Below, one piece after another: positions 1-8,214 of a stretch of DNA of 40,376 nucleotides (the first letter of the stretch is position 1; the number at the start of each line of letters is the position of its first letter). Under the pieces are notes generated by a model. That model saw nothing but the letters and a program-made list of their open reading frames with translations. It had not been told where the DNA came from and did not search any database. The translations under genes were made by a program, and so were the position numbers. Source of the stretch: a bacterium (GTDB lineage Bacteria; Bacillota_I; Bacilli_A; RF39; UBA660); the NCBI GenBank assembly GCA_030539175.1, contig JAUNSN010000002.1:1-40376 (forward strand), written 5' to 3'.

Positions 1-165
1 AATCATTTTAATAAATCAGGATTTTATTTAAAACACTTAACAATATCTCCAATAAAAGGTGGAGATGGTAACATTGAATATTTAACTTATATTTCAAATA
101 AAATAAATCTTAATTCAAAAATAAATGTACTCGGTATAGTAAAGAAAGCTTTTAAAAAAGTATAG
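1..165 (+). CDS. tlyA: TlyA-type rRNA 2'-O-methyltransferase, 3' end only
   Basis: Reading frame 1 is open from the first base to TAG at 163-165 and gives 54 residues. These contain SPIKGGDGNIEYLTYI, which matches the C-terminal signature of the TlyA/hemolysin family (SPI+G..GN.E). In that family the protein is an S4-domain plus FtsJ-like methyltransferase that modifies rRNA with SAM. Only the last strand and helix of the methyltransferase domain are present; the S4 and SAM-binding parts lie outside the window. The stop codon overlaps the ribosome binding site of the next gene (AGGAGGA, 9 bp gap), so the glycosyltransferase operon is probably transcribed together with this gene. The identification rests on this one motif and the C-terminal position. 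Confidence 0.75.
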   Translation, partial: NHFNKSGFYLKHLTISPIKGGDGNIEYLTYISNKINLNSKINVLGIVKKAFKKV

Positions 166-174
166 GAGGATTTA

Positions 175-1833
175 ATGAAAAAAAATATTGTATTTATGTT
201 GCAAAATGGAATTGGCTTTGGGCATTTTAAATTGGCATTAACAATATCTGAATATTTAAAAGAAAAATGTAATATTTCTTTTATAACACAAGCAAAATCC
301 ACAGAAATTTTTGATAATTATGATTATAAAGTATATAATTTTCCTATGCTTTATACTTTAAAATCAAATAATGAAATATTAATTATTAATAAAATTATCA
401 ACAATTTGCTAGACAATATAAAACCCGATGTTGTTATTGAAGACACTTATCCAGAAGATTTCTATTTAAACCTACCATCCTTAATGAATGTTTCAAAGGT
501 TTTGTTATTAAATAGGTTAAATAGTTCTGAATTTGAAAACTTTTATTATAATGGTATTTTGAATCAATATGATAAATTAATAGTTTTAAAAGACAAAGAG
601 TGCTTTATTAATGATATAACTTCATTAGAAGTAAAAAATTATGTTAATAATTCCCGAAATATTGTTTATTTAAGTGGTGTCTTTAATGAACCATCTAAAT
701 TAATAAAAAATAATATTTCAAAAAAATATAATATTAATAATTATGACAAAAATATTGTAGTAAGCTGTGGTGCTGGTGGTTGGCATATAGGATCTAATGT
801 ATGTGAAGATATTTTCAATAAAACTATTGAAACTACTAATATATTAATATCCAAAGGTATTAATATACAAACTATACTTATTTTGGGGCCTTATAGCAAA
901 TATTTAGAAAAAGATTTAAAATCAAAAATTCGTAATAGTAATATAAAAATAGTTGATTTTGAAACTCATCTTGATGCATTATTTCATGTAGTAGATTTAT
1001 GTGTTTTAAGACCTGGTTACAATTCAACAATGGAGGCAATTTCTGGGAATTCTAATGTATTGTTACTGCCAGGAATTTCTTATATGGAAGATCAAGAAAT
1101 ATGGTGTAATGAATTAAAAGAAAAATATGGTGTTGATTATTTAAAAGTAGAGGAATTAGAAAAATTAACAAATAAAATAGAATGCTTATTGAATAAAAAT
1201 ATAAGAAAGACTAACACTGTTAGAAATAATACTAGGAATGTTGCCGAAGAAATTTATAGAATAACAGAAAGAAAAATTTCTAATGTAACGATAAGATTAG
1301 CAATTAATTATCCATTTAATCAAAAAATTAAATTATCAAATAAACTATTGAATAAAAACATAAATATATTAACAAAGAAAGAGAATATTATTGGTATTAA
1401 TGATATTCCTGTGTTAAATTTAAGTGATATACCTTCTAAAGAATATAGCAATTATGATTCCTTTATAATATATAATGATAAAAATTTCGAATATGAACGA
1501 TTAAACTATTATGATACTAGATATCACATTGGAAGTGATGGGCATGTAATAGTTCAATATGATGAAGTTGTTTATGAAAACTTTGAAGATACTATAAAAC
1601 AGTTAAAGACAATTTTAAATAATCCTCGAAAATTCAATAATAATATAGTAATAAATATAAAGGAAACTAATCAAAAATTAATAAATGAAATGATAACTTT
1701 GTTGATCGATTATTTAGAAGAAAACAATATTAAAATTGAAAGTTTAGATACTTATTTGAATGAGATTGTTAATGCAAAAGCTTCTGATTTTAAATATGGA
1801 TATTATAGACCAGAAATTACTAAATTAAGTTAA
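175..1833 (+). CDS. GT-B glycosyltransferase (MurG/GT28-like) with extra C-terminal domain
   Basis: 552 residues. The N-terminus, QNGIGFGHFKLALTISEYLK, is the glycine-rich start typical of MurG/UDP-sugar GT-B enzymes (GxGHxxRxxxLA type). Around residues 195-215 VVSCGAGGWHIG resembles the start of the second Rossmann domain. Residues about 265-310, with VDLCVLRPGYNSTMEAI then LLLPG and a QE pair, match the nucleotide-sugar binding region of GT28. The expected role is cytoplasmic transfer of a sugar from a nucleotide-sugar donor. Roughly 180 further residues (370-552) follow the GT-B core; I do not recognise this domain. AGGAGG lies 5-10 bases before the ATG. This is the first gene of the run after tlyA. 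The donor and acceptor cannot be deduced. Confidence 0.8.
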   Translation: MKKNIVFMLQNGIGFGHFKLALTISEYLKEKCNISFITQAKSTEIFDNYDYKVYNFPMLYTLKSNNEILIINKIINNLLDNIKPDVVIEDTYPEDFYLNLPSLMNVSKVLLLNRLNSSEFENFYYNGILNQYDKLIVLKDKECFINDITSLEVKNYVNNSRNIVYLSGVFNEPSKLIKNNISKKYNINNYDKNIVVSCGAGGWHIGSNVCEDIFNKTIETTNILISKGINIQTILILGPYSKYLEKDLKSKIRNSNIKIVDFETHLDALFHVVDLCVLRPGYNSTMEAISGNSNVLLLPGISYMEDQEIWCNELKEKYGVDYLKVEELEKLTNKIECLLNKNIRKTNTVRNNTRNVAEEIYRITERKISNVTIRLAINYPFNQKIKLSNKLLNKNINILTKKENIIGINDIPVLNLSDIPSKEYSNYDSFIIYNDKNFEYERLNYYDTRYHIGSDGHVIVQYDEVVYENFEDTIKQLKTILNNPRKFNNNIVINIKETNQKLINEMITLLIDYLEENNIKIESLDTYLNEIVNAKASDFKYGYYRPEITKLS

Positions 1834-1845
1834 AGGAGTGAATTT

Positions 1846-2742
1846 ATGAATAGATTTAAAAGTTATGATTTATCTATTATTTCACTTGAAAACATAGATA
1901 AAATGATAGAGGATTACTTAATTCAAATAAATAATAAGACTCTCAAAAAAGTTGAAATTAATATTGATAATACAAAAATGAATATCAATATAGAACCATA
2001 TTATTTTATATCTGATAAGTGGCGTGAATTTATTGAATTACTTAGTAGTAAGAATGTTAAATTCTGGTTTAGGGATGATGATTGTGGTATTGATAATGAT
2101 TCATTATATCATTTATTGGAATATATGAATAATAAAAAAATAGAAATCTTTCTTGCTGCAATTCCTGAAAATACTGATGAAATACTATCGAATAAAATAC
2201 AAAAGTATAATTCTTTATATGTTGGTCAGCATGGTTATGCTCATAAAAATCATTCCTTAAGTGAACAATCAGAATATCCTCCTAACAGAGATACTGAGAT
2301 TGTAAAAAAAGAATTAATAGATGGTGATTCAAAGTTGAAAACATTGTTTAAAGATAAATATTTAAAAGTATTTATTCCACCATGGTTTGAAATTGATAAA
2401 AAAACAATTCAAATGTTAAAACAATTGAATTATTTAGCTGTATCTAATTTTTGGGATAACCAAAAAAATCCATATGGAATTATAGAAGCTAACTGTCAAG
2501 TTGATTTTGTAAATTGGGAAAATGCATATACTTTTGGTGGTGAAGATTATATTTTAAAACAAATAATATGTGAATTAAAGAAAGAAAAGAAAAATTATCA
2601 TATTGGTTTATTATTACACCATGAAAGAATGGGGAAGGAAACATATATGTTTTTAGATAAATTAATTGATGTAATTCAAGAATACTCTAAATTTGAAAGT
2701 ATCAAAGATGTAATAAAATATGTTGGAGTTGAAAATGATTAG
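1846..2742 (+). CDS. NodB-like polysaccharide deacetylase family protein
   Basis: 298 residues. About 70 residues into the protein WFRDDDCGID resembles NodB motif 1 (the Asp pair that binds metal and acts as base). GQHGYAHKNH provides the HxxxH metal site of motif 2. IPPWFEID matches the RxPW/PPW region of motif 3, and LLLHHERM near the C-terminus matches the LxLH motif with the catalytic His. The family removes acetyl groups from amino sugars by metal-dependent hydrolysis. No signal peptide or membrane segment is visible, so it would act in the cytoplasm on a sugar intermediate rather than on the cell wall. AAGGAG precedes the ATG. The 3' end overlaps the next gene by 8 bases, supporting translational coupling. 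Confidence 0.75.
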   Translation: MNRFKSYDLSIISLENIDKMIEDYLIQINNKTLKKVEINIDNTKMNINIEPYYFISDKWREFIELLSSKNVKFWFRDDDCGIDNDSLYHLLEYMNNKKIEIFLAAIPENTDEILSNKIQKYNSLYVGQHGYAHKNHSLSEQSEYPPNRDTEIVKKELIDGDSKLKTLFKDKYLKVFIPPWFEIDKKTIQMLKQLNYLAVSNFWDNQKNPYGIIEANCQVDFVNWENAYTFGGEDYILKQIICELKKEKKNYHIGLLLHHERMGKETYMFLDKLIDVIQEYSKFESIKDVIKYVGVEND

Positions 2743-3616
2743 TGTAATTGTCCCATTGTTCAATTCAGAAAAGTACATTTATAATTGTGTGAAAAGTGTA
2801 ATTGCTAATACATATAAAAATTTTGAAATAATTATTGTTAATGATGGCAGTAATGATTTTTCGTTAAGTATTTTGAATCAAATAAATGATAAAAGAATAA
2901 AAATATTTAACAATAATGGAAAAGGTCCTGGAAGTGCTCGTAATCTCGGTTTAGCTGTTGCAACAGGAGAATATATATTTTTTTTAGATAGTGATGATAC
3001 ACTTCCTATTAATGCATTAATGGATTTAAAAAGCAATATTGAAGATAATGATATCGTAATTGGTAATTATAAAATATTTTATGATAGTGGAACATGTGAT
3101 AATTTTATTACTCCTAATGATTCAAAATTTAACACGTTCTTTGAATCTGTTACTGTTTGGAATAGATTATATAAAAAACAGTTTATACAGGAAGCAAATG
3201 CTAAATTTGAAAGTATTACTCAAGGAGAAGATAGACTCTTTTTGGCAGATTTGTATTTGTATAATCCCAAAGTAAAAGTAATTAATAATTACGTATATAA
3301 TTGGTTGCGACATGAAAATGATTTATCACCTTCACTTACACATATTAAAGACCATACTATTTTTGATGCACAAGTTAAATGTATGATTGAATTTAAAAAA
3401 AGATTATATGATAAAATAGATTATAAAGATAGGCAACAATTATTAGACCATTTAAGATATTCATGCATATACTTATTAAATATAAAAGATAATTGTGATA
3501 ATTCAAAATGTGATTTTGAAAAATTTAATGATTTTGTTAATTTGTTGGAATTTGGAAACAACCAAAAATTATATAAAGAAATTTTTAAAAGAGAATGGAG
3601 TGAAAATAATGAGTGA
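2735..3616 (+). CDS. GT2 family glycosyltransferase
   Basis: 293 residues from the ATG at 2735. I prefer this to the ATG at 2720 because GGAG at 2724-2727 sits 7 bases upstream of it and MISVIVPLFNSEKYI is the normal GT2 beginning. The GT-A signature is clear: IIVNDGSND (nucleotide binding Asp), GPGSARNLGL, then FFLDSDDTLP as the DxD metal site, and TVWNRLYKKQFI as the later acceptor region. It ends with a helical stretch of about 80 residues. The family transfers a sugar from an NDP-sugar to an acceptor. It overlaps the deacetylase upstream by 8 bases and the radical SAM gene downstream by 8 bases. The specificity is unknown. Confidence 0.85.
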   Translation: MISVIVPLFNSEKYIYNCVKSVIANTYKNFEIIIVNDGSNDFSLSILNQINDKRIKIFNNNGKGPGSARNLGLAVATGEYIFFLDSDDTLPINALMDLKSNIEDNDIVIGNYKIFYDSGTCDNFITPNDSKFNTFFESVTVWNRLYKKQFIQEANAKFESITQGEDRLFLADLYLYNPKVKVINNYVYNWLRHENDLSPSLTHIKDHTIFDAQVKCMIEFKKRLYDKIDYKDRQQLLDHLRYSCIYLLNIKDNCDNSKCDFEKFNDFVNLLEFGNNQKLYKEIFKREWSENNE

Positions 3617-4526
3617 AAAATATGATATAGATAAAAAAATTAAAAAGATGGAAAATGAAATAATTGAATTAAGGAAAGAATGTAACTATTGGTCTAAAGA
3701 GGTGGAAGATTTGGCTACCTTAACAATGCATAAAATGCGTGGACCATTTATTTCTTTTGAATATCATTTAGCAGATCATTGCAATTTAAATTGTAAGGGT
3801 TGCGATCATTTTTCTCCATTAGCAGAGAAAAAATTCACAGATTTTGACAAATTTAGTAATGATATCCATAGAATGTCTGAATTATTTAATGGAAAAGCTA
3901 GATCAATACATATTTTAGGTGGAGAACCATTGTTACATAAAGAAATATGTAAATTTATGAAAGAAACGAGAAAAGCCTTTCCAGATAATAATCTTACCGA
4001 AATTAGAGTTATTTCAAATGGTATTTTAGTTAATGATATGAATGAAGAATTTTGGAAATGTTTGCATGATAATAATATTATTTTATCTGTTACAAAATAT
4101 CCTTTAAAGTTAGATTATGATTTAATGGTAAAAAAAGCTAGAGAATTTGATGCAACCTTTGAATTTTATGATAATACAGATAAAGACCAAGTTTGGTACA
4201 ATATCAAAATTCAAGAAGATGGAAAAAATGAAGCTCGTAAAAGTTTTTATAAATGTTTTGTTGCTAATGATTGTGTAATGCTTAAAGATGGTAAATTATA
4301 TACTTGCACATTAATACCAAACATTGAGCATTTCAATAAATTTTTCAATAAAAATTTAGAAGTATGTAAGGATGACTGTATAGATATTTATGAAGCAAGA
4401 AGTAAAGAAGAAATTTTTGATTTTTTAAGTAAGCCTGTTCCTTTTTGTAGATTTTGTAATCCAGATATAAAAGATTATTCTTTAAGTTGGGAAGCTACAA
4501 AAAAAGACATTAATGAATGGTTGTAA
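3609..4526 (+). CDS. Radical SAM protein with C-terminal cysteines (first of two)
   Basis: 305 residues from ATG 3609, chosen because GGAG at 3597-3600 is well spaced and the longer frame from 3495 would lie inside the preceding gene. A charged helical N-terminus (1-40) is followed by C58, C62 and C65 in a CxxxCxxC motif (ADHCNLNCKGCDHFSP), the [4Fe-4S]/SAM site. ILGGEPLL is the GGEP SAM-binding motif and RVISNG is the later strand. The C-terminal third has eight more Cys, including CRFC, suggesting a SPASM- or twitch-like auxiliary cluster domain. Such enzymes generate a 5'-deoxyadenosyl radical. The genetic context suggests chemistry on a sugar or glycoconjugate, but the reaction is not predictable. 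It is a paralogue of the next gene. Confidence 0.85.
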   Translation: MSEKYDIDKKIKKMENEIIELRKECNYWSKEVEDLATLTMHKMRGPFISFEYHLADHCNLNCKGCDHFSPLAEKKFTDFDKFSNDIHRMSELFNGKARSIHILGGEPLLHKEICKFMKETRKAFPDNNLTEIRVISNGILVNDMNEEFWKCLHDNNIILSVTKYPLKLDYDLMVKKAREFDATFEFYDNTDKDQVWYNIKIQEDGKNEARKSFYKCFVANDCVMLKDGKLYTCTLIPNIEHFNKFFNKNLEVCKDDCIDIYEARSKEEIFDFLSKPVPFCRFCNPDIKDYSLSWEATKKDINEWL

Positions 4527-4545
4527 GCAATAGGAGTGGATTATT

Positions 4546-5640
4546 ATGGAGTATGTATTATTTTCGTGTGGTAACATAAAAAATATATTAGAAAAAAAAG
4601 GTTTGGTTCCAAAAAAGATTATTTCTTTTGAAGCAAATGAATTTGATGGTAAAAATATTATAAGTGTATATAAATATAGAAGTATATATAATGACGAGAA
4701 AATATTAATCCCTTCATTTATTTCTGATGATATAAATGTTAATAATATTTATAAACAATTAGTTGATCTTGGATTTGAAGAAAATAATATATATTTTATT
4801 CCAATAGAGCAAATATTAGGAGATAATGAATTAGATTACTCCAAATTTTATAATTATGGTAAAGTAACTTATTTGGATTATTTAGAAATAAATATAATAG
4901 ATTGTTGTAATATGAACTGTAAAGGTTGTAGTCATTTTGCAAATTTAGCACCTAGGACTCCAAAAAATTTTAATGAATATTATAATGATTTTAAACGACT
5001 TCGTGAATTAATTCCTCATATTTTCAAAATAAGAATAATGGGTGGAGAACCATTTTTAAATAAAGAATTAAAAAAATATATTGAGATGATAAAAAAAATC
5101 TATCCTTATACAGATTTAAGAGTTGTAACAAATGGTTTATTAATTAAGAAAATAGATGATGATATGGTTAGATGTCTTAAAAAAAATAATATTATACTAG
5201 ATATTTCTGTTTATCCTCCAATAAGAAAACATATTGATGAAATTGTATTTGATTTGAGATCAAAAGGAATAAATGCTTTTTTAGAGCATATATCCTCATT
5301 TAAACCAATATTATTGAAAGAAAAACAAAAATATCCATATAAAAAATTAGAAAATTGCAGATGCATTAATTTACAAAGTGGCTATTTATCAGCTTGTCCA
5401 TTGTCATTTACAATAAAATATTTTAATAATAAATATGGAGATTTATATAGTCAAAATTTAAATTTGATTAATATATACGATAATATAACTGGTTATGAAA
5501 TAAAAAAAAGATTGGAACAACCATTTGAACTCTGTGATTATTGTGCTCATTATCGAGATGATTTACCTTTCTTCAAATGGGAACAAAGAAATGATAACTC
5601 CGAACTTTCCGATTGGGTTTATAAGAAAGGAAAAGAATAA
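4546..5640 (+). CDS. Radical SAM protein with extra N-terminal domain (second of two)
   Basis: 364 residues. Residues 1-100 form an alpha/beta domain, beginning EYVLFSCGNI, that the upstream paralogue lacks; I do not recognise it. The radical SAM core follows, with C121, C125 and C128 in CCNMNCKGCSHF and the SAM motif MGGEPFLNKEL. The match to the upstream protein is close in the core (both read CNxNCKGCxHFxxLA). Later Cys include NCRC, SACP and LCDYC, again pointing to an auxiliary cluster or substrate-binding C-terminal region. The C-terminus FFKWEQ is followed by a short tail. GGAG lies ahead of the ATG. The stop codon shares one base with the next start (TAATG), so the two are translationally coupled. 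The substrate is unknown. Confidence 0.85.
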   Translation: MEYVLFSCGNIKNILEKKGLVPKKIISFEANEFDGKNIISVYKYRSIYNDEKILIPSFISDDINVNNIYKQLVDLGFEENNIYFIPIEQILGDNELDYSKFYNYGKVTYLDYLEINIIDCCNMNCKGCSHFANLAPRTPKNFNEYYNDFKRLRELIPHIFKIRIMGGEPFLNKELKKYIEMIKKIYPYTDLRVVTNGLLIKKIDDDMVRCLKKNNIILDISVYPPIRKHIDEIVFDLRSKGINAFLEHISSFKPILLKEKQKYPYKKLENCRCINLQSGYLSACPLSFTIKYFNNKYGDLYSQNLNLINIYDNITGYEIKKRLEQPFELCDYCAHYRDDLPFFKWEQRNDNSELSDWVYKKGKE

Positions 5641-7097
5641 TGGCTTTAAGATTTTGTAAGGGAAAATATTTAATAATAGATAATAAAAATATTGCAAACG
5701 TTAAAAAAGAAGAATATTTTAAAACGAATAATGAAAAATTTATTATAATAACAAAACAAAATAATATATATGCATACATGGATAAATCACAAAATATTTA
5801 TTATGATTTTGTGAATAAAGACAATTGTTTTGATGAAGCTAAGAATTTGTTAAAAATAAATGAATTAGAATATATTCCTGTGATTGATAACAATAAAATA
5901 ATTGGCTTTTGTTATAACGATGAATATTTGGACGATGCTTTAAATAAGATAAAAGATTTAATAGCATTTGCAGATGCTGAAATTTTCAAACAAAAATATA
6001 ATACTGCTATAATATATAACTATAATGAACTAGCTTATTACCTAGAAAAACTCTTTAAGAAATGTAATATGAATTATGAAATTAAAGATGATATTTTTTA
6101 CAACAATAATAGTATATTTAAAACTGATAAAACTATGGAATTATATGTTGAAGGTAATCTTGGGGAATCGTTAAATAACTATGCGTTTTGGAAAGTTTTT
6201 CATGAGTGGTTGTATTATTCTATCAAACCAATTTATGATATTTATAAAGAATTAAATTCTTTTAAATATAGTGATGAGAAATATATTGTAGAATGTCTAA
6301 AAAATAACAAACCATTTATGATGGCTCGAATTGGTAATACAGAGCTATGGATAATAAAACAATACATACAAAAAAAATTGAAAATAATTAATAATTATAA
6401 TGATTTTTGGTTAAATTTCTTTTTTAATACATCTGGTTTTTTTGCAAAGGATAATAATGTAAATGAAGTTGATAATTATGCTAAAGAAAGTATAGAATCA
6501 ATAAAAAATTGTGATTTCAATTTATGTTATGGAAATGATGAATTAGCTGAAGGATTAAATCTTGTTTTATCGACATTGCAAGAAAATAACAAAAATTTTA
6601 ATTGGGATTTACTTTGCAATCCTTTTAATAATAATTGGTTTAGTCATTTGAAAAATAAAAAAGTTCTGATAATAAGCCCTTATTCCAAAAGCATAGAAGA
6701 ACAAAAAAATAAATTATATAAATTATATAATCACGAATATCCTAATATGCAAATTATAACTTATCAATGCTTACAAACTCAATTAAACAATAATATGGGA
6801 TATGATACTTTTTTTGAAGCATTAGAAAAAATGAAAGTTGATATATCAAAAATTGATTTTGATATTGCATTTATCTGTGCAGGAGCATATGGCTTTTTAT
6901 TAGCAAGTTATGTAAAAAATATTGGCAAGAGTTCTATTGAAATATGTAGTTATTTACCAAATTGGTTTGGAGTTAAAATAAAAAGATATTGTACAAATAT
7001 AAGAATAAATAAATTTTGGAATGAGCATTGGATTTTTCCTGTTGAAAAACCATTAGACAATTCTGAAAAAATAGAAGATAATTGTTATTGGGAGTGA
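5640..7097 (+). CDS. Probable GT-D-type glycosyltransferase with N-terminal accessory domain
   Basis: 485 residues. The C-terminal half (about 210-470) resembles GT-D fold glycosyltransferases (DUF1792 type): FMMARIGNTELWII fits the RxGDGE-like donor loop, KKVLIISPYSKS starts a Rossmann-like strand, and FDIAFICAGAYGFLLASYVKNIGKSSIEI fits the GAGxxGxxLAxxLKxxG element near the C-terminus. The usual GDGE acidic pair is only partly kept (GNTE). Residues 1-110 contain LEYIPVIDNNKIIGFCYND, which is CBS-domain-like, and a further alpha/beta segment follows. The family transfers hexoses onto protein-linked or lipid-linked glycans. The start codon overlaps the previous stop by one base. The GT-D assignment is by motif only; the N-terminal part is not confidently recognised. 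Confidence 0.6.
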   Translation: MALRFCKGKYLIIDNKNIANVKKEEYFKTNNEKFIIITKQNNIYAYMDKSQNIYYDFVNKDNCFDEAKNLLKINELEYIPVIDNNKIIGFCYNDEYLDDALNKIKDLIAFADAEIFKQKYNTAIIYNYNELAYYLEKLFKKCNMNYEIKDDIFYNNNSIFKTDKTMELYVEGNLGESLNNYAFWKVFHEWLYYSIKPIYDIYKELNSFKYSDEKYIVECLKNNKPFMMARIGNTELWIIKQYIQKKLKIINNYNDFWLNFFFNTSGFFAKDNNVNEVDNYAKESIESIKNCDFNLCYGNDELAEGLNLVLSTLQENNKNFNWDLLCNPFNNNWFSHLKNKKVLIISPYSKSIEEQKNKLYKLYNHEYPNMQIITYQCLQTQLNNNMGYDTFFEALEKMKVDISKIDFDIAFICAGAYGFLLASYVKNIGKSSIEICSYLPNWFGVKIKRYCTNIRINKFWNEHWIFPVEKPLDNSEKIEDNCYWE

Positions 7098-7101
7098 GTT
7101 T

Positions 7102-8214
7102 ATGAAAATACTAATTTATTTATATTATCCTATGTATGAAGAGCATTTAGCTGGTGGTGTTCAAGTATGGATAAAAGATTTAATTGAATATATTGAACAA
7201 AAAGATAAAACTATAAAATTTCAAATTGTTTGTCCAGATGGTAATGATTATGAATTTGTTAAAAATATTAATGTTGATCATTCTTTGATTGATATGGAAA
7301 GAGATTTCTTAACTCCTAGAGATATTTATAATAATATGAATCTGATAAAACAGTATGAAAAAGAAGCTGATATTATATGGATGATTGATCGTAATTTTCC
7401 TATTGAATCAACAAAACCAAAATTATTATCGTTAAACACATTATGTTATGAAAGAGAACTAATGAGTATATTTCAAAGCAAATGGAACAAAATGGTAGTT
7501 TTAACTCAATTTGTAAAGAATCAAGTGGTTGATTATGTAAATAGTTCAGAATTATTTGAAATACCTTGTTATGTTGATCCTATATTTTTAAATGTTGAAA
7601 TAGATGCAAATATTATGAATAAGTATTTTGATTATAATCCTAAATACAAGTATATTTTATTTCCTCATAGACCAGATCCTGATAAAGGGCATTTTACTGC
7701 AATAGATATTCTTAAAGAACTTATTAAGAAAAATAAAAATTATAGATTACTTATACCTTTGCCACCACAAGCAAAAGAAATAAATGTTGATAGAGAAAAT
7801 TCATTTATTAATGAAGTAAAAAGATATGTAATGCAAAACAATATGAATGAATATGTGATTTTTCATGAATGGATAAATTATAAAGATATTCCAATGTATT
7901 ATAAAATTGGTGAATTTACTTTATTTTTATCAAAACTTCCAGAAACTTTTGGATTAACATTACTTAATTCAGTAAGTGTAGGAACTCCAGTTTTAAGTTA
8001 TGGAACTGGTGCATTAAATGAGGTTGTTCCACCTGGAAATGCTCATTTTAACTTTAAAGATATTTCAACTGCTGTAGATATAATACTAAAAGGAAAAGAA
8101 AATTTTGATATAGACAAAGATAAAGAAAATGTTATAAAAAAATATGATTTAGATATCATTGCTAATAAATACATTGAATTATTTAAAGAATTATATAAAG
8201 GAGAAAAATTATGA
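7102..8214 (+). CDS. GT4 family glycosyltransferase
   Basis: 370 residues. The N-terminus LIYLYYPMYEEHLAGGVQVWIKDL is the usual GT4 start with a Gly-Gly acceptor-binding loop. The second domain begins at FPHRPDPDKGHFTAID, where the HRPDPDKG stretch fits the donor-phosphate region. The EX7E-type motif is seen in LPETFGLTLLNSVSVGTPVL, followed by SYGTGALNEVV. The GT4 family holds retaining GT-B enzymes that use NDP-sugars on lipid-linked, protein-linked or free acceptors. No membrane segment is present. GGGAGTGAG just upstream of the ATG and a 4 bp gap to the previous gene keep it in the operon; its end overlaps the next gene by 4 bases (ATGA). Confidence 0.85.
   Translation: MKILIYLYYPMYEEHLAGGVQVWIKDLIEYIEQKDKTIKFQIVCPDGNDYEFVKNINVDHSLIDMERDFLTPRDIYNNMNLIKQYEKEADIIWMIDRNFPIESTKPKLLSLNTLCYERELMSIFQSKWNKMVVLTQFVKNQVVDYVNSSELFEIPCYVDPIFLNVEIDANIMNKYFDYNPKYKYILFPHRPDPDKGHFTAIDILKELIKKNKNYRLLIPLPPQAKEINVDRENSFINEVKRYVMQNNMNEYVIFHEWINYKDIPMYYKIGEFTLFLSKLPETFGLTLLNSVSVGTPVLSYGTGALNEVVPPGNAHFNFKDISTAVDIILKGKENFDIDKDKENVIKKYDLDIIANKYIELFKELYKGEKL

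Noticed and set aside
87-302. Minus-strand ORF at the left edge
   Set aside because: It overlaps the tlyA end and the start of the glycosyltransferase and has low-complexity Phe/Ile composition.
3495-3608. Longer start for the first radical SAM protein
   Set aside because: The extension lies within the preceding glycosyltransferase gene, and ATG 3609 has a proper ribosome site and a normal N-terminus.
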